Assembly: GCF_016879755.1 (NCBI RefSeq)
Contig: NZ_WOFU01000010.1
Coordinates: 31,257 to 95,256, forward strand
From: Bacillus sp. B15-48
Lineage (GTDB): Bacteria > Bacillota > Bacilli > Bacillales > Cytobacillaceae
Reading direction: 5' to 3'
Length of the DNA stretch: 64,000 nt
The stretch's first letter is position 1. The number at the start of each line of letters is the position of its first letter. The position numbers were made by a program, and so were the translations under genes. The notes under the pieces are model-generated. The model was given only the letters and a program-made list of their open reading frames with translations. It was not told the origin of the DNA and did not search any database. Below, in pieces: positions 53,300-62,905 of the stretch.

Positions 53300-55659
53300 A
53301 ACAAAGCCTCCTCACTTCTTGAGAATTTTTTATTGAACCCAGTACTCCCGACTTTTTTCAACTGTTCTCTTATATAACTAGGTTTTACCGGTATTTTCTC
53401 TATTTTTATACCGAAATGGCGAAGGGCATCTTGAACCGCAGATTGAATGACTGCTGGCACGGGAATCGCTCCGCTTTCACCTGCTCCTTTTACCCCCAAC
53501 GGATTCAAGGGTGATGGGGTCTCCAGGTGATAAATATTCATCTCTGGAACTTCACAAGAGGAAGGCACAAGATAATCCATTAAGCTGCTTGTCAGCAACT
53601 GTCCATCTTTATCGTAAACCATTTCCTCATACAGTGCATTGCCAAGACCATTAGAAATACCTCCCAGTGCTTGGCCAGTCACAATGAGCGGGTTCAACAA
53701 TATCCCATTGTCATGGACGGACGCATAATGTAAAATCTTGATTTGATAGGTTTCTGGATCTACTTCCACTACAGCCATATCGGCCATTGAAGAGAAGGCT
53801 GGAGCCTTAGGGGCATAATATTCCGTCGCTTCCAACGCTGGCTCAACAGGAAGCTGAAACGTCATACCCGGGTACAAGCCACGTGCTTCGTGTGCCAGCT
53901 CCGCTAAAGAAAGACCTGAGTTCTTCTCTCCTTTTAACCGGATCCACCCTTCACAGCATTCTAGCAAATCTTGGTTAACTCCTAATTTAAAAGCTGCAAT
54001 GGCCATGGCTTTCTCCTTGACAGCATTTGCCGCTTTATATACTGCATTTCCTGCGATTGTCGCGATGCGGCTGGCAAACGTACCAGTACCATGAGGAAAT
54101 GTGCCCGTATCCCCTTCTCTCACAGTAATTTTATCGATTGAGATGTCTAATACCTCCGCCGCAATCTGTGCAAGGGAAGTTTCATGTCCTTGACCTTGTG
54201 TAGCAGCTCCTGTAAATATACTTACCTCACCCGTGTATTCCATCTTCACGGTTGCCCCTTCAAAGCTGCCGAAACCCGAATTTTCAATGGCTACTGCCGA
54301 ACCAATACCGACGAATTTGCCTTGTGCAAACTGTTCCTTCTGGAATTGGCGCCACCCGTCATAGTCACTTTCTTTCATAATCATATTGACGAGTTCCGGA
54401 TAATTACCACTATCATAAACTTGAGGTTTGCCATCTCTACCCATCAGACCTGTTTCATAAGGGAACTCATGCTCCTGAATCAGGTTTCTACGCTTTATTT
54501 CGACAGGGTCAATGCCCAACTGATGCGCCGCCTCATCCAATAATCGATTCAGTATCAAAGCTGCTTGCGGCCTGCCAGCTCCTCGAAATGGTGCATGTGG
54601 CACTGTATTGGTATACAGTACTTCTGCTTCGCACAAATAATTAGGTACTTTATAGGGGCCTGGTATTAACGTTGAAGTAATAATTGGGACAATAACCCCC
54701 CAGGGAACGTACGCTCCCGTGCTCGCAAGCATTTTATCTATAACCGCAATAATTTTTCCATCTTCTGTCACACCCAGTGAAGCTTCATGAAGTTGCTCGC
54801 GTTCATGAATGCTGCTCATCATATGCTCCAAACGATCCTCGATCCAACTTACCGGAGCCCCGACCTGCATCGCCGCCCATGGTACTAGCATATCCTCTAC
54901 ATAAAACGGTGCTTTTGCGCCAAATGCACCGCCGACATCTGGGGCAATGACGCGAACTTGGTTCTCAGATAGCCGAAGACTATCTGATAAAATTTTGCGC
55001 ATTTCGTGCTGACTTTGTGTCGTAGCATAAACCTCAAGGTTAGGTTCTACTAGATGATTGGTCCACTTTGCAATCATGCCTCTTGTTTCAATCGGAAGAC
55101 ATGTGACTCTGCCAATGTCAAATCGGTGCGTCACGACGACGGCTGCCTCTTTCATTTTTTCATGCGCATCTCCAATTGACTGCTTGATTCTCGCAGCAAC
55201 ATTCGATTCCAAATGTTGATGAGCAAGAGGTGCCCCTTCACGGCTCGCATCCTCAAGGTGAGCCACGGCAGGTAATTTCTCGTATTCGATTTTGATAAGA
55301 TCCGCTGCATCCTCCGCGATATATCGCGATGTTGCTATCACCATTGCTACCGGCTCTCCTACATGATGCACCGTTTTATTTAACGGCTTCTGAGTGACTG
55401 GGGTTAAAGTCGGAGATGGGAACAATAGCGGTAGATGTGGGAGTTCAGCCGCATCATCCGGTCCAAATACCGCTTTGACTCCGGGTATTTTCTTAGCTGC
55501 TTCAAGATTAATTGCTGTAATCCGTGCATGTGCATGTGGACTCCTGACAAAATAAGCATGCAGCATTCCTTCCATTTGAATATCACCAATATATTTTCCT
55601 TGTCCTCGTATCAAACGAGGGTCAACTTTTCGTTTGATTGGCTGACCGATATATTTCAC
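53296..55659 (-). CDS. Molybdenum hydroxylase large subunit, CoxL/XdhD-like, second copy
   Basis: 787 residues of the xanthine oxidase family large subunit, which binds molybdopterin cytosine dinucleotide and hydroxylates N-heterocycles or aldehydes with water. Seen: GGAFGAKAPFYVEDML (Mo-binding loop), HAPFRGAGRPQ (form II active site, not the CO-dehydrogenase AYRCSFR loop), ATQGQGHETSLAQI, and GVKGAGESGAIPVP holding the catalytic Glu. GTG start with GGAGG 7 bases before. Only one set of small and medium subunits is present for this and its upstream paralogue. Confidence 0.93.
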   Translation of the reverse strand: MKYIGQPIKRKVDPRLIRGQGKYIGDIQMEGMLHAYFVRSPHAHARITAINLEAAKKIPGVKAVFGPDDAAELPHLPLLFPSPTLTPVTQKPLNKTVHHVGEPVAMVIATSRYIAEDAADLIKIEYEKLPAVAHLEDASREGAPLAHQHLESNVAARIKQSIGDAHEKMKEAAVVVTHRFDIGRVTCLPIETRGMIAKWTNHLVEPNLEVYATTQSQHEMRKILSDSLRLSENQVRVIAPDVGGAFGAKAPFYVEDMLVPWAAMQVGAPVSWIEDRLEHMMSSIHEREQLHEASLGVTEDGKIIAVIDKMLASTGAYVPWGVIVPIITSTLIPGPYKVPNYLCEAEVLYTNTVPHAPFRGAGRPQAALILNRLLDEAAHQLGIDPVEIKRRNLIQEHEFPYETGLMGRDGKPQVYDSGNYPELVNMIMKESDYDGWRQFQKEQFAQGKFVGIGSAVAIENSGFGSFEGATVKMEYTGEVSIFTGAATQGQGHETSLAQIAAEVLDISIDKITVREGDTGTFPHGTGTFASRIATIAGNAVYKAANAVKEKAMAIAAFKLGVNQDLLECCEGWIRLKGEKNSGLSLAELAHEARGLYPGMTFQLPVEPALEATEYYAPKAPAFSSMADMAVVEVDPETYQIKILHYASVHDNGILLNPLIVTGQALGGISNGLGNALYEEMVYDKDGQLLTSSLMDYLVPSSCEVPEMNIYHLETPSPLNPLGVKGAGESGAIPVPAVIQSAVQDALRHFGIKIEKIPVKPSYIREQLKKVGSTGFNKKFSRSEEALF

Positions 55660-55677
55660 ACTATCACCTCCATAACG

Positions 55678-57975
55678 TTACATGTTTTTCGTAACATAGT
55701 TCTTAATCGCCTTCCTAATATGTTCTGGCCGAATAGGCAACGAAGTGATTTCTAGAGAATAACCCTTTAATGCATTCATGACTGCATTGGCGATTGCAGG
55801 AGCAACCGCTACAGTTCCTCCTTCCCCTGCACCCTTTACACCAAGAGGATTTAATTTAGAGGGGGAGTTTTCAAATATTTCAGTACTGATTTCCGGTACT
55901 TCCATAGAAGTCGGAATGAGATAATCCATGAAGCTTCCCGTAATCAACTGACCTATTTGGTCGTAGGCAAGTTGCTCATAAAGGGTACCACCTAGACCTT
56001 GGGCCATTCCTCCGATTAATTGTCCATCTACCAATAAGGGGTTAATGGCTTTGCCCAAATCATATCCGATATAATACTTCAAAATGCTTAAAGCACCAGT
56101 CTCCGGATCAATCTCTACCTCAGCGGCATGCGAACCATAGGGGTAGGTCATATGATCGATATGGAACGTATATTGCTCTTTTAAACGTATCCCCCTACTT
56201 TTACATAAATCAATAACCTCTAGGAGTGAAATGGCAGTTTGTTGATCGGTCTTAAATAGGATTTGTTCTGAATCAAGGGTAAGCTCAGCTTTTGGAACAC
56301 CTAATGCGTCCGCTGCGCATTGTAATAGTTTTTCTTTAACCAAACCTGCTGCATACCATATTGCCGTTCCGCCTACTACTGTTCCACGGGTTGCAAACGC
56401 ACCGTTCCCCTTTTCAACAACATCCGTATCTCCATGAAGTACTTCAATCTTCGTATAGGGAATACCTAGTTGTTCAGCGCAAATTTGGGCATACGTAGTT
56501 TTGATTCCTTGACCGACTTCTGCGATACCTGTTTTACAAATCACGTTCCCGTTTGGAAGCAACTCCACTTCAGCAAACTCCCATGGGCCGAAACCAGACT
56601 TCTCGACAAAAGACGCAAATCCTAGACCAATAAGCCTGCCCTGCTTGCGGGCCTCTGCCTGTTTGGTTGGAAACTCCTTCCATTTCATATGAGCACGAGC
56701 CTTATCCAGCACGGAATTGTAATCACCATTATCAAATTCCACGACTTGCCCTAGTGCAGAAATACCATTCGTATAAGGCATATCTTCAGGGCGGATAAAG
56801 TTGATTTTCCTTACTTCCGTAGGATCCATCTGCAATTTATCTGCAACCATATCTATAATCCTCTCGCGTACAAAAGTACCCTCGAACCTTCCGGGACCGC
56901 GATAAGTTCCGACTGGCGTTTTATTGGTTGCTACAAGGTTCGTAATCAATTCGATAGCTGCGAAATCGTAAGGCCCTGGAAGCATACCTTGCGTCAAACC
57001 GGGAACCGTAATCCCGTGAGTTCGAATGTATCCACCTTGATCCATATATATCTCATCTCGAAGAGCAAGAATTCTTCCGTTATCATCAAATCCTATTGTC
57101 ACTTTATGTTTTTGTTCACGTGAATGGTTCGTAGCTTTAAAATGTTCTAAGCGGTCTTCTATCCATTTGACGGGACGCTTCAATTGTAGAGCGGCATAGG
57201 GAATCAAATAGTCCTCAGGGTAAAATTCACCACGGGGCCCGAACCCCCCACCGCAATTCGTTTCAATCAATCGAACATCTTCTTTACTCTTACCTAATAA
57301 CTGGGCTAAAAGCTGTTGGTTGAAATGGACAACCTTAGCTGCACCATAAACCGTTATCTTTTCGTTTTCATCACTTACAGCAACCAACCCTCTGGTCTCA
57401 AGTGGGATACCGGAGTGTCTTTGGACATAAAGTTCTTTTTGCAGCACATGCTTGCACGCCTTAATCCGTTGATCAAAAGAACCTTTTTTTGAATGAATGA
57501 CATAGAGGTTATTACTCCCAACTTTGGAATGCAGCACCGGAGCACTCGGTTCCAATGCTTGATACACATCCGTAACCGCAGGTAATACCTCGTATTCTAC
57601 TTTAATAAGGTCCGCCGCATCTTCTGCAATATAACGGTTTTCAGCAACAACAACGGCTACTGGATCCCCCACATACCTAACATACTCTTTTGCCAATGGG
57701 TACTGTAACGCAAGTTCTAATTTTGGATCAGGGGATAGCCTCATTGGAATTGGCAATAAATCCTCTGGAAGGTGTTCGGCAGTCAGGATAAGAGATACAC
57801 CAGGTAATTTATCTGCATCCGCTATGTCAATGGAACGAATTTTCGCATATGCATGAGGAGATCTTATGATGACTGCTTCACATTGATCTAAAAATTGTAT
57901 ATCCCCTACATATTTTCCTTTTCCTGTAAGTAATTCGTAATCCTCCAATCGCTTCACTCTTGCGCCGATGGACAT
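55678..57975 (-). CDS. Molybdenum hydroxylase large subunit, CoxL/XdhD-like, first copy
   Basis: 765 residues, paralogue of its downstream neighbour. Seen: GGGFGPRGEFYPEDYLIPYA (Mo loop), GTYRGPGRFEGTF in place of the CODH cysteine loop, IAEVGQGIKTTYAQI, and GVKGAGEGGTVAVAP with catalytic Glu. The start overlaps the small-subunit gene and has AAGGGGAG upstream. Its closeness to CoxS and CoxM makes it the most likely partner of these; the second copy may form an alternative or mixed complex. Confidence 0.93.
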   Translation of the reverse strand: MSIGARVKRLEDYELLTGKGKYVGDIQFLDQCEAVIIRSPHAYAKIRSIDIADADKLPGVSLILTAEHLPEDLLPIPMRLSPDPKLELALQYPLAKEYVRYVGDPVAVVVAENRYIAEDAADLIKVEYEVLPAVTDVYQALEPSAPVLHSKVGSNNLYVIHSKKGSFDQRIKACKHVLQKELYVQRHSGIPLETRGLVAVSDENEKITVYGAAKVVHFNQQLLAQLLGKSKEDVRLIETNCGGGFGPRGEFYPEDYLIPYAALQLKRPVKWIEDRLEHFKATNHSREQKHKVTIGFDDNGRILALRDEIYMDQGGYIRTHGITVPGLTQGMLPGPYDFAAIELITNLVATNKTPVGTYRGPGRFEGTFVRERIIDMVADKLQMDPTEVRKINFIRPEDMPYTNGISALGQVVEFDNGDYNSVLDKARAHMKWKEFPTKQAEARKQGRLIGLGFASFVEKSGFGPWEFAEVELLPNGNVICKTGIAEVGQGIKTTYAQICAEQLGIPYTKIEVLHGDTDVVEKGNGAFATRGTVVGGTAIWYAAGLVKEKLLQCAADALGVPKAELTLDSEQILFKTDQQTAISLLEVIDLCKSRGIRLKEQYTFHIDHMTYPYGSHAAEVEIDPETGALSILKYYIGYDLGKAINPLLVDGQLIGGMAQGLGGTLYEQLAYDQIGQLITGSFMDYLIPTSMEVPEISTEIFENSPSKLNPLGVKGAGEGGTVAVAPAIANAVMNALKGYSLEITSLPIRPEHIRKAIKNYVTKNM

Positions 57976-58505
57976 TTCATTTTCTCCCCTTCGCGCATTT
58001 CTTTCGAAGCCATTTCAACGGCATCCACGATTCCTTGGTACCCCGTGCATCTACAAAGATTTCCCGAAATCGCTTCACGAATTTCTTCCCGAGTTGGATC
58101 TGGATTTTGCTCTAAAAAGTGATAGGCAGAGATTAACATACCCGGTGTACAAAAACCACATTGCAAACCATGTTTTTCCCAAAACCCGTTTTGCAAAGGA
58201 TGAAGTTCCCCGTTCGCTCCTTCTAAACCTTCAACCGTCATAATTTCCGATTGATCTGCTTGTACGCCTAAAACTAAACAAGACCGAACAGGCAGGCCAT
58301 CCATCATGACCGTGCAGGCTCCACAAACTCCATGCTCACAGCCTACATGAGTACCAGTCAAACACAATTCATCTCTCAATAAATCGGACAGGAGCATACG
58401 AGGCTCTACATCCACCGTATACTCTTTTTTGTTTACCTTAATAACAACGGTATGCAACCCATTTCCCTTTGTCTCAGCTTCAGTCAAACCCTTTTCTGGC
58501 ATCAT
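57954..58505 (-). CDS. Molybdenum hydroxylase [2Fe-2S] small subunit, CoxS/XdhE-like
   Basis: 183 residues. The plant-type ferredoxin cluster ligands are in GCEHGVCGACTVMMDG (plus Cys in VRSCLV) and the second cluster in CGFCTPGM and NLCRCTGY. Transfers electrons between the Mo site and FAD. It overlaps both neighbouring genes by a few bases, in the order FAD subunit, Fe-S subunit, Mo subunits. Confidence 0.95.
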   Translation of the reverse strand: MMPEKGLTEAETKGNGLHTVVIKVNKKEYTVDVEPRMLLSDLLRDELCLTGTHVGCEHGVCGACTVMMDGLPVRSCLVLGVQADQSEIMTVEGLEGANGELHPLQNGFWEKHGLQCGFCTPGMLISAYHFLEQNPDPTREEIREAISGNLCRCTGYQGIVDAVEMASKEMREGEKMKCPSAQE

Positions 58506-59392
58506 TATTCCTCCTTACTTGCTGATATTTTTGCACGTTCAATTGCTTTCTTAAGAACACGAGAACTCAACACAACGCTCAAATCTTTCCGGTATTCTGC
58601 ACTTGCATGAATATCCGGCTCGGGTTCGAGCAGATCAGCGATTCCAGAACAGGCCTCTTCAATTGTTCCCTCATTAGGTATGTGCCCTACTATCAAGTCC
58701 GTAATCTCATCCAGTCTCACAGGTACCCCATCTACACCACCAATACATAAGATGGCCTTCTCAACGGCTCCATCTTCATCCAACGTCACTGAGGCAGCAG
58801 CAAGAACGATAGCAAAATCCCCTTTTCTCAAAGTGAATTCTTCGATTGCATGCCCAGTTCTAGGTTTAATAATAGGTATACTTACCTTCGTAAGGATTTC
58901 GTTCTCTTCCATTGAAGTTGTCATATAAGTAATAAATAGTTCATCCGAAGCTAAATAACGTTCCCCCTCACTCGAAACAACGGTCACCATCCCTTCTAAT
59001 GTTGTCAGCATTACAGGAAGCTCCGCTGTAGGATCAGCATGGACCAAACTCCCCCCGATTGTTCCACGTGATCGTATTTGAGAATGACCAATCAACTTCA
59101 TTCCTTCCGCTAACATAGGACAGGCATCCTGAATAACGGGAGACATTTCAACTGAAAAATGACGGGTTAGTCCCCCTATGATGATATTTTCATTCTCCAA
59201 CCGTATATAATTAAGCTCATCGATTTTATTCAAATCGATGAGAATTTTTGGACGTGCCAATCTCATATTCATCATAGGTATTAAACTTTGTCCCCCGGCC
59301 AACAGCTTTGAGTCGAAACTATTCTCATCCAATAACGCTAATGCTTCCTGCAAAGTTTTAGGCTTTAAATAATCAAATACAGCCGGTTTCAT
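58505..59392 (-). CDS. Molybdenum hydroxylase FAD subunit, CoxM/XdhB-like
   Basis: 295 residues. FAD contacts expected of the family are seen: AGGQSLIPMMNMRLARP and TIGGSLVHADPTAELPVM. Accepts electrons from the Fe-S subunit and passes them to the final acceptor. Overlaps the CoxG and CoxS genes, so translation is coupled. Confidence 0.94.
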   Translation of the reverse strand: MKPAVFDYLKPKTLQEALALLDENSFDSKLLAGGQSLIPMMNMRLARPKILIDLNKIDELNYIRLENENIIIGGLTRHFSVEMSPVIQDACPMLAEGMKLIGHSQIRSRGTIGGSLVHADPTAELPVMLTTLEGMVTVVSSEGERYLASDELFITYMTTSMEENEILTKVSIPIIKPRTGHAIEEFTLRKGDFAIVLAAASVTLDEDGAVEKAILCIGGVDGVPVRLDEITDLIVGHIPNEGTIEEACSGIADLLEPEPDIHASAEYRKDLSVVLSSRVLKKAIERAKISASKEE

Positions 59393-59844
59393 GCGGGCTT
59401 CCCTCCCTCAACTTTCACTTCTTTCGCAAGCTTGCTGAAAAAGTCTTTAACAATCATCTTGGCGATTCCCGACAGAATTCGCTGTCCCACCCCTGCAATG
59501 AGCCCGCCTACCTTTGCCGTGCCATTGTAATGGATTTCTGTACCATCTCCTTCTGTTACCAACGTCACAACAGCATTCCCTTCGATGAATCCGGCGGAGC
59601 TATTGGCGTTCATCAAAATTCGATAACTAAGAGGCTCCTCCTTATCCATGATTTTAATGTCCGCCTCGTAATTCCCACGTACTGCAGCTATACCCAAGGT
59701 GATATCTGCCTTATAGGAGTCCGGTTCAATTTCCACGATTTGTTTACATCCAGGTGTGGCCTTTTGAAGTACTTTAGGATCATTCAATGCTAACCATACA
59801 TCTTCTTTACTGGCTTTTACTGCGACTTTACCTTGAACTTCCAT
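59389..59844 (-). CDS. CoxG-like SRPBCC protein
   Basis: 151 residues of the carbon monoxide dehydrogenase G family (EVQGKVAVKASKEDVWLALN, then VGGLIAGVGQRILSGIAKMI). CoxG proteins bind a hydrophobic ligand in an SRPBCC fold; a mycobacterial CoxG has been linked to delivering quinone or membrane association of the hydroxylase. AAGGAAGG before the ATG. Upstream neighbour of CoxM. Confidence 0.9.
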   Translation of the reverse strand: MEVQGKVAVKASKEDVWLALNDPKVLQKATPGCKQIVEIEPDSYKADITLGIAAVRGNYEADIKIMDKEEPLSYRILMNANSSAGFIEGNAVVTLVTEGDGTEIHYNGTAKVGGLIAGVGQRILSGIAKMIVKDFFSKLAKEVKVEGGKPA

Positions 59845-59884
59845 TATTGCACCTTCCTTTTTATGTTTTTGCTGACCTAAGCTT

Positions 59885-60226
59885 TTATTCTAAATATTCA
59901 ATAAGATCTTGAGTTCTAAGCGGTGTGATTAAATTCACAAAGACTACACCCTCACTCCCAGACGTAATACCATGAGACTCCATCGACGGATTAAATGCAA
60001 TGTCCCCTACTTTAAGTTCATAGCTTTTATCCCCCGCTCTCATCGTACAGCTTCCTTTAAGCACCACTACAACCTGTTCTTCCGGATGGCGGTGCAGCGG
60101 GAACGTTTTATTCGGCTCGAATGAATATTTCACCATCGTCATATTGCCTTGGTCCACTCTTTCGGTCGTTATCCCCTGCACGGGGTTTTTTGTGATCCCC
60201 TTTTCCCAGCAAGTAAGTTCAGCCAT
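59885..60226 (-). CDS. Cupin-domain protein A
   Basis: 113-residue single cupin. Motif 1 PLHRHPEEQVVVVLKG and motif 2 VGDIAFNPSMESHGI give the His/Glu metal-binding set. Roles range from ring-cleaving dioxygenase to binding or isomerase functions; size argues for a small-molecule binding or non-redox enzyme. Lies one base after cupin B and is co-transcribed. Confidence 0.85.
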   Translation of the reverse strand: MAELTCWEKGITKNPVQGITTERVDQGNMTMVKYSFEPNKTFPLHRHPEEQVVVVLKGSCTMRAGDKSYELKVGDIAFNPSMESHGITSGSEGVVFVNLITPLRTQDLIEYLE

Positions 60227-60637
60227 TTAGATATCTCCTTTCATTTTTTCGGTGGGCGGAGCAACGTCAATCCCACACATTCGTAGAAGATTGTAATCCG
60301 GTGGACACGGTCCACCAACGCTGATCATAGGCTCTTCTCCAGTCGATTTAATGGTATGCTTAAGTCCAATAGGGACATGAATCACACATCCTGCTTCGAT
60401 GTCATATTCCTTGTCATTAGTGAAATCCACTGCCTTCCCCTTGCCAGCTAGTAGAAAAATGGTATCCTCCGATTCGGCATGGCTGTGAGGCTGATTTTGC
60501 TCACCAGGTTGCATTTGCACATAATTTAAAGTAGCAGTAATTGATCCATTATGAGGCCCGACAATCAGTCGGGCATCCTTGGAGATAATTGGTGTCATGA
60601 CCCCATCTTTCTCAATATCAAAAACATGTATAGCCAC
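60227..60637 (-). CDS. Cupin-domain protein B with GGPCPPD tail
   Basis: 136 residues. Cupin motif 1 QNQPHSHAESEDTIFLLAG and motif 2 GCVIHVPIGLKHTI. The C-terminal ISVGGPCPPDYNLLRMC repeats almost exactly at the end of cupin C, suggesting a common specialised origin. GTG start, AGGAG 8 bases upstream. Function unknown. Confidence 0.85.
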   Translation of the reverse strand: MAIHVFDIEKDGVMTPIISKDARLIVGPHNGSITATLNYVQMQPGEQNQPHSHAESEDTIFLLAGKGKAVDFTNDKEYDIEAGCVIHVPIGLKHTIKSTGEEPMISVGGPCPPDYNLLRMCGIDVAPPTEKMKGDI

Positions 60638-60669
60638 TTAAATCACTCCTAACGTAATCTGAATGCTTG

Positions 60670-61422
60670 TTATTCATCTAAAAACGCTATAATCCGACAA
60701 GGACTAGCCTCACCGCCTTCGAAGCGCCACGGAAAGGCCCCTATCATACAGCGCGTATTGAGTACCTGTTCGATATCGCCACCAACATTTTCAGCATGGA
60801 TAATACCTTGGCGGAACGGTTCATGATGCATCGGAAATAAGTGTTCACGAGGGAATTGTTCTTCAGGGTCCAACCCAGTTTTTCTAATATATTCCTTTGT
60901 AATTTCCGGTTTTTTATATCTAATTGATGTGTTCATCGGATGATCAGCTGATCCGGTGTCTACCCCAATCCAACTTAATTTCATATCAATGACCCATTGT
61001 GCAAAACGTGGGCTTGCCCCGGGATGTTTGCAAAAATATCGTATTTCATCTTCTTCGGGGCTCCCATTATAGAATCGGTGCCAACCAGTGTGCCAGATTA
61101 GGATATCTCCTTCTTTAATTTCCATTTTTTTTGTGAAATGCTCCGGCTCAATCAATGTGAAATCATCCATTTCATCACTTATATCAACGATTACTCCTTC
61201 CCGGCACAACTTGTTCAAAGGGATACTCGCAATATCCTTCCCGCCTGATATACCGTGCATTTCTGCATCCAAATGAGTACTAATATGAAGCGGAGTTTCA
61301 ATAAATTGGCTTACGATTCCATTTGTTGCATGTCTTTGAAAGTATGAAATTTTCGGTGATGGATAATCTACCCATCCTGGGGAATGCATGCTGAATGGAT
61401 GGCTTAAATCTACTAAACGCAT
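60670..61422 (-). CDS. Cyclase-family metal-dependent hydrolase
   Basis: 250 residues of the cyclase family that includes bacterial kynurenine formamidase and isatin hydrolase. The metal motif HxxTHxDxxxH is present as HISTHLDAEMH; LVDLSHPFSMHSPGW at the start and LIWHTGWH plus WIGVDTGSADHP later are family-like. Mn/Zn-dependent opening of a ring amide or ester is the likely reaction. Flanked by cupins in the same operon, which fits ring opening after hydroxylation; the substrate is unknown. Confidence 0.88.
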   Translation of the reverse strand: MRLVDLSHPFSMHSPGWVDYPSPKISYFQRHATNGIVSQFIETPLHISTHLDAEMHGISGGKDIASIPLNKLCREGVIVDISDEMDDFTLIEPEHFTKKMEIKEGDILIWHTGWHRFYNGSPEEDEIRYFCKHPGASPRFAQWVIDMKLSWIGVDTGSADHPMNTSIRYKKPEITKEYIRKTGLDPEEQFPREHLFPMHHEPFRQGIIHAENVGGDIEQVLNTRCMIGAFPWRFEGGEASPCRIIAFLDE

Positions 61423-61455
61423 AATTATAATCTCCTTTGTTAAATATCTTTTTTT

Positions 61456-61815
61456 TTAATACAAGGCCGGGTCTGGTGGACAAGGGCCCCCGATACAAAT
61501 CATCGTCTCTTCTTCGTTTGCCTCTAATGCATAGCGCGTACCCTGATCCAAGAGAAGCATTTTTCCTTTTTGCACATCGAATATTTTTCCAGAGTCAACA
61601 TCAATTGCCTTGCCTGTCCCTTGGGCAATGAAATAGGTCGCCTCGGAGTCATTGTGAATGATTTCCCTTGTTTTATGCCCTCCTGAAATTTCAAGATAAT
61701 TCATCGTTCGATAAATCGCCCCCATGCCGGGCCAAACTATTGCCCTCGCTCGGCAACCCACACCGATATCAAATAGATGACCATCCTTGTCAAGGCGTTT
61801 GATTTGAATTTCCAA
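61456..61815 (-). CDS. Cupin-domain protein C with GGPCPPD tail
   Basis: About 119 residues of single-cupin type. The second motif (QKGKMLLLDQGTRYAL) lacks the usual histidine, so metal binding may be lost or different. It ends CIGGPCPPDPALY, like cupin B. GAAGGGAGG gives two possible starts: GTG at 61824, abutting it, and TTG at 61815 with 8-base spacing; I prefer 61815. It follows XdhC by a few bases. Confidence 0.8.
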   Translation of the reverse strand: MEIQIKRLDKDGHLFDIGVGCRARAIVWPGMGAIYRTMNYLEISGGHKTREIIHNDSEATYFIAQGTGKAIDVDSGKIFDVQKGKMLLLDQGTRYALEANEEETMICIGGPCPPDPALY

Positions 61816-61820
61816 TGTTT

Positions 61821-62891
61821 TCACCTCCCTTCAAAGGAACCAACCAATTGAAGTTCCTTTTCTCGTAGTGGTAATCCACTACGGTTATTTCGTCGAGCAC
61901 ATATTTCCGCAACAATACATAGAGCAATCTCCTGAGGCGTCTCTGCACCAATATCTAGACCAATCGGGGAATGGAGCTTCTCAAATTGAAACTGTTCAAA
62001 GGTGTATCCGCTGGATTGAAGATCCCCGATCATACGCTCCATTCGCTTTCGCGGCCCAAGTTGTCCTAAATACAGAATATTCCGAAAAATTAATTTACAC
62101 AAAGCCATTTTATCTATTTCATAATTGTGTGTCATAATGACAGCCGCAGCATCTTTCGGTAATCTCACATCTCCGTAGCCCTCACGAGATGCTAAGATAA
62201 ATGCATCTGCATTGGGAAAATGGCTCCTATTCAATACATCAGTACGATGATCAACAATTGTGACATGCCACTCCATAAAATGCGCTATGTGGGCTAGTGG
62301 TTTTGCATCCTCTCCTCCACCGAAGATAACCAATCTGGGTTGGGCCTTGATTCGCTCTATAAAAAGTTCTACACTGACACCACTAACGTACTGTTTGCAT
62401 AGCTTACTGTCACCTATTTCCACTTGACCATCATCTAGTTGCAGCATTCTTCCAACCGGGATTGTCTCTTCACATTGTGAAGAGACAACAGTTCCGACAA
62501 CACAAGAATGTTCACTGTAAAATATTCGTTCCAATGACTCTAGTATGTTTAGAGCTAGTTCAGGAGATTTCACAGGTTCGAATGGTTGGAGTAAAATTGT
62601 TAGAGCACCGTTACATCCTACACCCATTCCCCAAATAAGATCATCCTCAGGTCGAAAGTCATAATCTACCAACCTAGCATTACCATTTTCAAGAATTTCT
62701 TGAGCGTATGCATATAAGTCTTTTTCGATACAACCACCGCTAACAATTCCTATAATTTGACCATCTTGGTGAATGAGACAACGGGCACCTTCCTTCCGGT
62801 ATACAGAGCCTTCGACGTCTATAATAGTGCCCAGCACCGCTGATTCCTTTTTTATCCAGCATTCGCGCAACTGGATTAAGATTTCTAGCAA
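61821..62891 (-). CDS. XdhC/CoxI-family molybdenum cofactor maturation protein
   Basis: Binds the molybdenum cofactor and helps sulfurate and insert it into the hydroxylase. N-terminal XdhC part has VLGTIIDVEGSVYRKEGARC and IGIVSGGCIEKDL; the C-terminal Rossmann part has VIFGGGEDAKPLAHIA and IMTHNYEIDKMAL. About 356 residues. AAGGAGG precedes two TTG codons (62897, 62891), and spacing favours 62891, leaving a 14-base gap to the regulator. First biosynthetic gene of the operon. Confidence 0.9.
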   Translation of the reverse strand: MLEILIQLRECWIKKESAVLGTIIDVEGSVYRKEGARCLIHQDGQIIGIVSGGCIEKDLYAYAQEILENGNARLVDYDFRPEDDLIWGMGVGCNGALTILLQPFEPVKSPELALNILESLERIFYSEHSCVVGTVVSSQCEETIPVGRMLQLDDGQVEIGDSKLCKQYVSGVSVELFIERIKAQPRLVIFGGGEDAKPLAHIAHFMEWHVTIVDHRTDVLNRSHFPNADAFILASREGYGDVRLPKDAAAVIMTHNYEIDKMALCKLIFRNILYLGQLGPRKRMERMIGDLQSSGYTFEQFQFEKLHSPIGLDIGAETPQEIALCIVAEICARRNNRSGLPLREKELQLVGSFEGR

Positions 62892-62905
62892 TTTCAACAC
62901 CTCCT

